A program made the translations under genes and the position numbers. Below are positions 58,065-64,000 of a stretch of DNA of 64,000 bases, piece after piece. Source of the stretch: Chryseobacterium sp. T16E-39 (GTDB lineage: Bacteria; Bacteroidota; Bacteroidia; Flavobacteriales; Weeksellaceae). Each line of letters starts with the position of its first letter. Within the stretch, counting starts at the first letter, position 1. The stretch covers positions 1,550,001 to 1,614,000 of the forward strand of contig NZ_CP022282.1 in NCBI RefSeq assembly GCF_002216065.1. Reading direction: 5' to 3'. The notes below the pieces were generated by a model, which did not search any database, was not told the origin of the DNA, and saw nothing but the letters and a program-made list of their open reading frames with translations.

Positions 58065-58344
58065 AAATCGAAAATTTCAATGTGCCTGATAGTAATAGCT
58101 TAGACTCCTACGGAATGACAACTTTATGCATAAAACCTCCTATTTGTCATTCTGAAATGGAACGAAGCGTAATGATGGAATCCAAATAAAGTAGAAAAGG
58201 ATTTGTATTATCTGCCAAATCGGCGAGAACTAAAAATCTACAAAACCTATTAGCAAATCTGATCAATCTGTGAGAAGAAATACAACCACAAAAGTCACAA
58301 AAGTTTTTGAACACTTTAGTTATTTAAGTTTAATACATACAGCA

Positions 58345-58370
58345 TAAAAAGTACACATAAGTTCTTTAAA
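58345..58370 (+). repeat. Dispersed intergenic repeat, partial copy C
   Basis: AAAAAGTACACATAAGTT with following TCTTTAAA, matching the right half of copy B at 58043-58066. Confidence 0.6.
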
Positions 58371-58530
58371 AATCAAAGATTTTTAACTTAATAATATCTA
58401 CTCTTCGTCCTATCATTGTGATTTGTTAGTAAATAAAATATTGAAACATGACAACGTCACTTCGAGTAGATTTTGAAAAATTGTATCGGGATGTTTTGAA
58501 TAATCGGCTCAATCTCTTAGAAACCTTAGT

Positions 58531-59022
58531 CTATTTCAAAAACTCCAGAATCTTCACCCATTCTTCTAATTTCCTTTCAAATGAAACGGTATGCAGAGGA
58601 CTTGTTGATGGCAACAGAATAACAGGAAGTCTAAAATTCTTCCCTAAAACTTTCAGTAAGTTTTTATAAGATTTTCCGCCATTTGAGTAGAGTGCTTTAA
58701 TATTAGGATATCGCTCCAATAACTCCTCAATCTGATTGGCTTCTTCATCTCTGATTTCTGAATCAAGGCTTCCCTTTCGCTCACAGGTGTCGATGACATC
58801 CCAAAGTGCAATATGATGCTTCTTTAACACCTCAATTCTTGTTGCATAATCTTCGGTAAATTTTTCATCCAGCAATTCAAACATGATCTTCCAGAATTTA
58901 TTCTGTGGATGTGCATAGTACTGCTGCATTTCTAAAGACTTTACTCCTGGAATAGAACCTAAAATCAGAATTTTAGATTGAGCGTCAATAATAGGAGGAA
59001 ATGAGGAAATCCGGTTTTGCAT
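58531..59022 (-). CDS. DNA-deoxyinosine glycosylase (uracil-DNA glycosylase superfamily)
   Basis: A 163-residue glycosylase. The N-terminal block is ILILGSIPGVKSLEMQQYYA followed by HPQNKFW, and the C-terminal block is LPSTSPLHTVSF, the two active-site motifs of the deoxyinosine / hypoxanthine branch. It removes deaminated adenine or related bases from DNA. It is transcribed alone. Confidence 0.87.
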   Translation of the reverse strand: MQNRISSFPPIIDAQSKILILGSIPGVKSLEMQQYYAHPQNKFWKIMFELLDEKFTEDYATRIEVLKKHHIALWDVIDTCERKGSLDSEIRDEEANQIEELLERYPNIKALYSNGGKSYKNLLKVLGKNFRLPVILLPSTSPLHTVSFERKLEEWVKILEFLK

Positions 59023-59039
59023 ACTTCAAATATATAAAA

Positions 59040-59099
59040 TTTGGCTAAAGCCGTTTGAATGTTTTATAAATAAAAAAACGGGCTAAAGCCCGTTTCTAT
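59040..59099. repeat. Dispersed double-hairpin repeat, copy 2
   Basis: Same order as copy 1 at 47612: TTTGGCTAAAGCC, an AT-rich spacer, then ACGGGCTAAAGCCCGT and TTCTAT. It lies between the glycosylase and S9 peptidase genes and may act as terminator for the latter. Confidence 0.78.
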
Positions 59100-59133
59100 G
59101 GATGTTTAGAATTAAGATTAATTCATATTTATT

Positions 59134-61128
59134 TTATAGTGTTTCTTTCAACCAGTCAAAGAATTCTCTTTGCCATACCAAACCATTTTGAGGGTGAAGT
59201 ACCCAGTGATTTTCATTGGGGAAGTATACTAATTTGGTTTTAAGACCTCTTAATTTTGCAGCCTGGAATGCTTCCTGACCTTGCTCATAAGGAACACGGT
59301 AATCAATACCCCCCTGGAAAATCATAATGGGTTTATTCCATTTTTCAACAAAATTACTAGGGTTGAATTCTGTATATGCCTTTGGAAGCGGTTTCTCCCA
59401 TGGAGATCCTAAATCCCAGTTGGCAAACCAAAGCTCTTCCGTTGTCAGATACCATGATTTCATATCAAATAATCCATCGTGAGCGATAAATGTTTTGAAT
59501 CTGTTATCGTGAATACCAGCCAGCATAAATACGCTATATCCACCATAACTTGCTCCTACTGCAGCTACTCTTCCCCCATCTACATAAGGTAAAGTTTTTG
59601 CATAATCTGTGGCAGCAAGATAGTCTCTCATCGGCTGTCCTCCCCAGTCTTTAGAAATTTCTTCATTCCATTTTGTTCCCCATCCTGGCATTCCTCTTCT
59701 GTTCGGAGCTACTACGATATATCCATTCGCTGTCATGAGAGCAAAGTTCCATCGTACACTGAAAAATTGAGTTAATGCAGATTGAGGACCTCCCTGACAG
59801 TATACTAAAGTCGGGTATTTTTTGTTGGGATCGAAGTTCGGTGGATAATGGAACCATACGCCCATTTCTTTTCCATCCGAAGTCTTTACCATTTTCAATT
59901 CAGATTTCCCCTGAGCTAATTTTGCATAGGCATCTTTATTAGCTTCCGTAACCTGCTTCATTTCTCCGTTTTTAATATTTACAGAGAATAATTCTGTAGC
60001 ATGGTTCACATCAGTTCTGCCAACCAATAATGAATTTTTATTATCGGTAAAAATTTCATTGACATCAAAATCACCTTTTGTGATCTGCTGAACTTTGGCA
60101 TTTTTAGGATCTAGAGAAAATAACTGTTTTGTTCCTCTGAACGCTGCAGTAAAATAAATTGTTTTAGAATCACCGCTCCAGAAAACATCCCCGGAAACAC
60201 TTTCGTCCCAACCTTTTGTCAGGTTATCTGTTTTTCCGGACTTCCAGTCCATGATTTTTACATCATTTTTATCAGCTTCATAACCGTCTCTTTCCATACT
60301 CTGCCAAACCAATGATTTTCCATCGGGACTGAATTTTGGATTAAGGTCGTATCCTTTATTTGTTTCTGTTAAGTTCTTCGTACTACCCGAAGCCAGGTCA
60401 TAAGCAAAAATATCTGTATTCGTGCTTGTTGAATATTCTTTTCCGCTTTTAGGTTTTGTTACATACAACAATTGAGAAGAATCCGGGCTCCAGATAAAAT
60501 CTTCAGCTCCTCCAAATGGTCTCTGTGGAGAATCCCAGGTTTTCCCATCCAGTAAATCTTTTGATGATTCTACTTTATCCGATGTATTTACTACAAAAAC
60601 GTGGTTGTATTTTCCTTCATTGTAATAATCCCAGTGTCTGTGGTTCAGATCCGTGTACACCTGTGCTGTTGTTTTAGGAGTATCACTGTATTTATCTTTC
60701 CCCATTAATTTTTCAACCAAAACCTGCTTACTGAAAGCGATTTTCTTACCATCCGGAGAAATTACAATGTTATCCACTTCACCAATGGTATAAAACTCTG
60801 TCCAGGTTTTACCATTATCTTTGGAAAGAAATATTTTATCTCCTTCCTGGGCATAGATCCCATTTTTATCCCATTGAATAAGTGATTTTTTACCAAGGTC
60901 TATTTTTGAAGATTGATTATTAAGAACATTAAGAAAATAGTTCTCGTTTTTTGTTTTTTCTGTTTTAAGATCTACCTGCCCTACTTTGTAAATAAGAGTG
61001 GACTGATCTGGTGAAACGGCCTGTACTCCCACTTTTTTCAAAGTCCAAAGAATTTCGGGCGTCATTAACTGTTGTGCATTCATTAAAAGTGGGGCTGCTA
61101 AAGCCAGCAGGCTGTACTTAAGTTTCAT
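59134..61128 (-). CDS. S9 family prolyl oligopeptidase-like peptidase
   Basis: A 664-residue exported enzyme (signal MKLKYSLLALAAPLLMNAQQ). A beta-propeller occupies roughly residues 30-410 (SPDGKKIAFSKQ, FSPDGKSLVWQSMERDGYEA) and an alpha/beta hydrolase follows, with catalytic Ser in AAVGASYGGYSVFM (about 522), Asp in IMIFQGGIDYRVPYEQG, and His in PNENHWVLHP. It resembles the S9C acylaminoacyl- or dipeptidyl-peptidase group and probably degrades peptides in the periplasm. Confidence 0.92.
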   Translation of the reverse strand: MKLKYSLLALAAPLLMNAQQLMTPEILWTLKKVGVQAVSPDQSTLIYKVGQVDLKTEKTKNENYFLNVLNNQSSKIDLGKKSLIQWDKNGIYAQEGDKIFLSKDNGKTWTEFYTIGEVDNIVISPDGKKIAFSKQVLVEKLMGKDKYSDTPKTTAQVYTDLNHRHWDYYNEGKYNHVFVVNTSDKVESSKDLLDGKTWDSPQRPFGGAEDFIWSPDSSQLLYVTKPKSGKEYSTSTNTDIFAYDLASGSTKNLTETNKGYDLNPKFSPDGKSLVWQSMERDGYEADKNDVKIMDWKSGKTDNLTKGWDESVSGDVFWSGDSKTIYFTAAFRGTKQLFSLDPKNAKVQQITKGDFDVNEIFTDNKNSLLVGRTDVNHATELFSVNIKNGEMKQVTEANKDAYAKLAQGKSELKMVKTSDGKEMGVWFHYPPNFDPNKKYPTLVYCQGGPQSALTQFFSVRWNFALMTANGYIVVAPNRRGMPGWGTKWNEEISKDWGGQPMRDYLAATDYAKTLPYVDGGRVAAVGASYGGYSVFMLAGIHDNRFKTFIAHDGLFDMKSWYLTTEELWFANWDLGSPWEKPLPKAYTEFNPSNFVEKWNKPIMIFQGGIDYRVPYEQGQEAFQAAKLRGLKTKLVYFPNENHWVLHPQNGLVWQREFFDWLKETL

Positions 61129-61250
61129 AAATTGCTGTTTAATTCAAAGATTGTCAAAGGTATGTAAATGTGTTTAAAATTCAAATTAAAGAAGTAGTTA
61201 TAATTTATTATTTAATTAACTTTACCCTTAACCTTTAAAAACTGATTATC

Positions 61251-62117
61251 GTGAAAAAAACTCTACTCGCTATCTGCTGCTTTTCATCCTTATTTCTTCT
61301 CTCGCAAATAAACATGACTCCTATCGCAACCCATTACTACAATCCTTATCAGGTAACGGTTTCCGGAAATGGCACTATTTATTATACCACAGATGGTACC
61401 ACTCCAACGCTGAGTTCCAGTTCAGGAATTAATAATGTACAGATCACAATCGACCAGAATAAGGAGATTAAAGCATTTTTAGTGAACGGGCAAGGAAGCA
61501 CTTCAGCTATATTTACTACAAAATATTACACTGGGGCTATTCCGACAGCAAATATTTATTTTAAAGTTCCTTCTAACTGGACGAACGGAGGTTGTGCCAT
61601 GATCGATATGGTAAATCCTAATTCAATTAATGGTTTCGTTATTGATACTTTCTGGCCTGGATTTTCAATGACAAATACAGGATGTGAAGGCTGGTACAAG
61701 CTTGTAAAAAATTTCGAAAAGGCAAATGTGAGCTTTAATAACTGTACTCCATCTTCAAATATTCCTACCAGCATCAGCACCAATCTGGTTCCAATGGGAA
61801 GTACAATATATTACGATTTTACGAACGGGGAAATCAGTAATCCCCCATCATGTCTCTTTTTGAACACAGATGAAACCAAAGCAAAAAATACGGCACTGAT
61901 AAAAGTGTATCCTAATCCGGTTTCTGATGTCTTAAAAATTAGCAACATTAAAGATTTTAAAGATTATGAGATTATCGATGTAAGCGGGAAAATGATCTCT
62001 AAGAATCTGATTTCCTCAAATGAAATTCCTATTAGCCATCTGACTTCTGGGAATTATTTTATAAAATTAAAAGGTCCTCAGGGAAATGTTATTCTCTTAC
62101 AATTCATTAAAAAATAA
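61251..62117 (+). CDS. T9SS-secreted protein with chitobiase-like and carbohydrate-binding-like domains
   Basis: A 288-residue protein starting at GTG 61251 with a signal peptide (MKKTLLAICCFSSLFLL). Residues about 30-95 (VSGNGTIYYTTDGTTPTLSS) resemble the chitobiase/Fn3-like domain, 100-200 (IYFKVPSNWTNGGCAMIDMV) resemble a CBM26-like starch-binding module, and about 215-288 form a T9SS type A C-terminal domain (VYPNPVSDVLKIS, LTSGNYFIKLKG). It has no catalytic domain, so a surface glycan-binding role is likely. Confidence 0.83.
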   Translation: MKKTLLAICCFSSLFLLSQINMTPIATHYYNPYQVTVSGNGTIYYTTDGTTPTLSSSSGINNVQITIDQNKEIKAFLVNGQGSTSAIFTTKYYTGAIPTANIYFKVPSNWTNGGCAMIDMVNPNSINGFVIDTFWPGFSMTNTGCEGWYKLVKNFEKANVSFNNCTPSSNIPTSISTNLVPMGSTIYYDFTNGEISNPPSCLFLNTDETKAKNTALIKVYPNPVSDVLKISNIKDFKDYEIIDVSGKMISKNLISSNEIPISHLTSGNYFIKLKGPQGNVILLQFIKK

Positions 62118-62120
62118 AAA

Positions 62121-62157
62121 CAAAAAAATCCGTCAATTGAAACTGACGGATTTTTTT
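62121..62157. terminator. Bidirectional terminator
   Basis: ATCCGTCA (62128-62135) pairs with TGACGGAT (62144-62151), flanked by A7 and T7; it separates two convergent genes. Confidence 0.88.
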
Positions 62158-62177
62158 ATATACTTTATTTTAAGGGC

Positions 62178-62522
62178 TTAGTCACCATCTGAGAACATAG
62201 AGTTCGCAAGAGAGGTAATCAGCGAAAGCGCAATACTGAAAATAAATGCCCACCAGAAACCATCTACGACCATACTGTCGATAAAATAATCAGCCAGAAG
62301 AATAATCAGTGCATTAATTACCAAGGCAAATAATCCTAGAGTAATAATCGTTAAAGGAAGTCCAAAAAGACTTAAAATAGGTTTGACAAATAAGTTTAAA
62401 AGGCCTAAAACAACAGCAAAAATAATAGCGGCTGAAAAGCCTTCAAAATGTACTCCCGGTAAAATTTTCGTTAAAAGAAACGCAACAACCGCAGTGATAA
62501 GTAAACGGATAATTAAGTTCAT
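62178..62522 (-). CDS. Phage-holin-4-like small membrane protein (YvlD type)
   Basis: A 114-residue protein with four membrane helices (LLITAVVAFLLTKILPGVHF, AAIIFAVVLGLLNLFVKPIL, LTIITLGLFALVINALIILL, GFWWAFIFSIALSLITSL). This matches the family labelled phage holin 4_2, which in bacteria is an ordinary membrane protein of unknown role. No phage genes are near. Confidence 0.83.
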   Translation of the reverse strand: MNLIIRLLITAVVAFLLTKILPGVHFEGFSAAIIFAVVLGLLNLFVKPILSLFGLPLTIITLGLFALVINALIILLADYFIDSMVVDGFWWAFIFSIALSLITSLANSMFSDGD

Positions 62523-62744
62523 ATGTTAATATTTTTTATAGTTTGTATACAACTATCAAAACTCATTCCATAGAATGCCCATTTGAATGATTAATAAAAG
62601 TCTTTATTCATAGGGATTGCTAAAGTTTCGGTTTTCAATTAAATAAGGGAAAACACCTATTTTTCAAAAATGGGTATTTTCCCTTTGCGTTATCCTTTTT
62701 TTATTCATGAATTTTATTCCAGCAAACCCTTAAAACTTAAAATC

Positions 62745-62996
62745 ATGGACAACACACACATTAGTAATCTCACCAGAGTGGATGCAGGAAAGGATTCTTC
62801 ATGGCATATCCACAAAGACCATCTGAAGTATGGTTCTATTCAACAAACGAGAGTTGATTTTAATGGTCGAAGCCTAAAAAAAATCATGGAAAAAATTGCG
62901 GACAATGCACCTATTAACGCACCCTACTTAAAATCTGAGGAACAAAAGCATTATTATGAAGAATGCCTTACCTGGATTGAAAACAATTATGATTAA
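62745..62996 (+). CDS. Small hypothetical protein
   Basis: An 83-residue soluble protein from MDNTHISNLTRVDAG with charged helical segments (RSLKKIMEKIADNAPINAPY). A longer frame starting at 62670 is less likely. I do not recognise its family. A hairpin follows. Confidence 0.6.
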   Translation: MDNTHISNLTRVDAGKDSSWHIHKDHLKYGSIQQTRVDFNGRSLKKIMEKIADNAPINAPYLKSEEQKHYYEECLTWIENNYD

Positions 62997-63016
62997 TCAA
63001 TTTTTTAAAATGGACA

Positions 63017-63047
63017 AATTGCCTAAGGAATCCTTAGGCAATTGTTT
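63017..63047. terminator. Probable terminator
   Basis: AATTGCCTAAGG and CCTTAGGCAATT form a perfect stem with a 3-base loop after the small gene, then GTTTTC; the T-run is short. Confidence 0.6.
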
Positions 63048-63085
63048 TCAGCAATGTTATTACTGAATATGAAGAATATAATAAG

Positions 63086-63967
63086 TTATTTTACTCGGGC
63101 ATAAAGACCTTTCTTTTTAAGAAAGTCAATAAGCTCTTTGGGTCTGTCTGTTTGGATGATGTTGATATTATTTTTTACAAACCATTCATAAGCGTCAGGA
63201 TTTTCCAGTACCAGATCATCATTATGACCCGCACTTTGTTGTGGCCACAGAGAATTGACCCAAACCCGTGCACCCTTTTGCTGAATTTCTTTAAAATTGA
63301 TCAGGTGACTTTCATCAGATCCTAAAGTCAATTCAAAGCCATAAACTTTATAGTTGTTCAAATAGCTGTTGATTTTTGGCCATCCTTCATCACTAGCTAA
63401 TCTCACAATTGGCATATAATGAATCTCATTTTTAATAGCTCCATATTTTTTATTGAATTCGTCATAGGTGGCTGTTCCTTTGAAAAGAACCTCATCTAAA
63501 ATATTTCTTTTCTTAAGAATGGGATAAACCAGCTCAAAGTAATCAAATGCCTTATCTAAATTGATAAAAACTTTCCCTTTCGTAACATCTAAAATTTCCT
63601 CCAGGGTGGGAACTTTCATTTGCGTGGGAACACCCAGTCCATCTCTGAGATTCAGCTTTTTAATTTCTTCCAAAGTATAATCCGAAGGTTTTCCTTTTCC
63701 TGTTGTCGTTCTGTCTATTGTATTATCATGCATCAGGATCAATACATTATCTTTGGTAAGCGCCAGATCTATCTCCACCATATTGATCCCTTTTTCAATC
63801 GCTTTTTTTACCGCCATCACAGAATTTTCCGGAGCTTCTCTCCAATCTGCACGGTGAGCGACTACCATAATTTTATCTTTTGGAAATTTTGAAAGTGAAA
63901 TGCTGTTTTGTCCCAGAACAAATCCGGAAATGAGCAAAAGTAGATATATGAATTTATTAGTTTTCAT
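63086..63967 (-). CDS. Glycerophosphodiester phosphodiesterase family protein
   Basis: A 293-residue exported enzyme (signal MKTNKFIYLLLLISGFVLGQ). The GDPD motifs are present: VVAHRADWREAPENSV (catalytic His), MVEIDLALTKDNVLILMHD (Glu, Asp and the second catalytic His), and a late VWVNSLWP. It should hydrolyse glycerophosphodiesters to glycerol-3-phosphate and an alcohol in the periplasm. The usual Gly of HRG is Ala here (HRA), seen in some exported members. Confidence 0.9.
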   Translation of the reverse strand: MKTNKFIYLLLLISGFVLGQNSISLSKFPKDKIMVVAHRADWREAPENSVMAVKKAIEKGINMVEIDLALTKDNVLILMHDNTIDRTTTGKGKPSDYTLEEIKKLNLRDGLGVPTQMKVPTLEEILDVTKGKVFINLDKAFDYFELVYPILKKRNILDEVLFKGTATYDEFNKKYGAIKNEIHYMPIVRLASDEGWPKINSYLNNYKVYGFELTLGSDESHLINFKEIQQKGARVWVNSLWPQQSAGHNDDLVLENPDAYEWFVKNNINIIQTDRPKELIDFLKKKGLYARVK

Positions 63968-64000
63968 ATTTTAAATGTTTTAATTTTAAATATTGAATTA

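Larger units (their letters stand above)
57915..58530. other. Repeat-rich intergenic region
   Basis: About 615 bases with no gene recognised. It holds two copies of CACAAAAGTTTTTGAACACT (57987 and 58307), two of AAAAAGTACACATAAGTT (58043 and 58345), a segment TGTCATTCTGAAATGGAACG (58146), and TCACTTCGAGTAGATTTTG near 58458, all in the style of dispersed repeats. A 73-codon frame starting at 58448 is antisense to the glycosylase and is not a gene. Confidence 0.6.

Noticed and set aside
58448..58669. A 73-codon plus-strand frame starting within repeat-like sequence
   Set aside because: It runs antisense through the deoxyinosine glycosylase gene, starts in a dispersed repeat and has no family character.
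62178..62522. A phage holin as sign of a prophage
   Set aside because: The family name is misleading; the protein is a common chromosomal membrane protein and no phage genes are nearby.

Overview
The window is a chromosomal stretch of a low-GC Bacteroidota bacterium, most likely a Chryseobacterium-like member of the Weeksellaceae. Pointers are the gliding-motility ATPase GldA, a type IX secretion (T9SS) C-terminal sorting domain, flavobacterial -7 promoter elements (TAnnTTTG), a GH109 enzyme very like the founding Elizabethkingia protein as I recall it, small double-glycine-leader peptides of the Chryseobacterium 'bacteriocin-like' type, and fused alpha/beta ketoacid dehydrogenase E1. No rRNA, CRISPR array, complete insertion sequence or prophage was seen. 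One tRNA, tRNA-Arg(ACG), is present.

Region by region. 1-6000: the N-terminal part of an alpha-2-macroglobulin-like protein, a UbiA-like membrane protein, recF, a four-helix-bundle (IVP-type) gene bracketed by simple repeats, a DUF721/DciA-like gene and a DUF1062 gene. 6100-10900: a COG4389 'site-specific recombinase' membrane protein, mtgA, a lipoprotein of the BtuF/FecB type, tRNA-Arg and a small P-loop protein followed by a fragment of the tRNA 3' end. 10900-16300: a YtcJ-type amidohydrolase, an MG2-plus-TonB-plug protein and an NTF2-like protein. 16600-19800: an accessory-looking patch with a deaminase-like protein of unknown role, a 2OG-Fe(II) oxygenase broken at a run of eight G, an Ada-type zinc protein and a double-glycine peptide. 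19800-25900: an adenosine deaminase-like lipoprotein, oxalate decarboxylase with a divergent GntR regulator and a strong palindromic operator, a Crp/Fnr regulator with a palindrome at its stop codon, and an ECF sigma factor with its probable partner. 26000-36000: gldA, adenine deaminase, patatin, dihydrolipoyl dehydrogenase, a ParB-like protein and alpha-L-fucosidase. 36000-39300: a four-gene operon (membrane protein, DCC1, SRPBCC, TIGR01777 epimerase) behind a GbsR/MarR gene; both promoters carry the same palindrome. 39500-51000: C1 peptidase, ASCH protein, three more small peptides, ketoacid dehydrogenase E1, polyprenyl synthase, fatty acid hydroxylase, rlmN and queA. 51000-64000: AIM24, M61 peptidase, serine hydrolase, then an overlapping GH109 - nucleotidyltransferase - NahK-like kinase operon that reads as GalNAc release and activation, followed by a deoxyinosine glycosylase, an S9 peptidase, a T9SS cargo protein, a small holin-like membrane protein and a glycerophosphodiesterase.

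Most of the window is ordinary core genome with hairpin terminators between convergent genes. The parts most worth a second look are the 16.6-19.8 kb patch, the three palindromic operators, the GalNAc operon, the orphan double-glycine peptides and the several families of dispersed intergenic repeats. All family assignments were made by eye from motifs; no database search was run.
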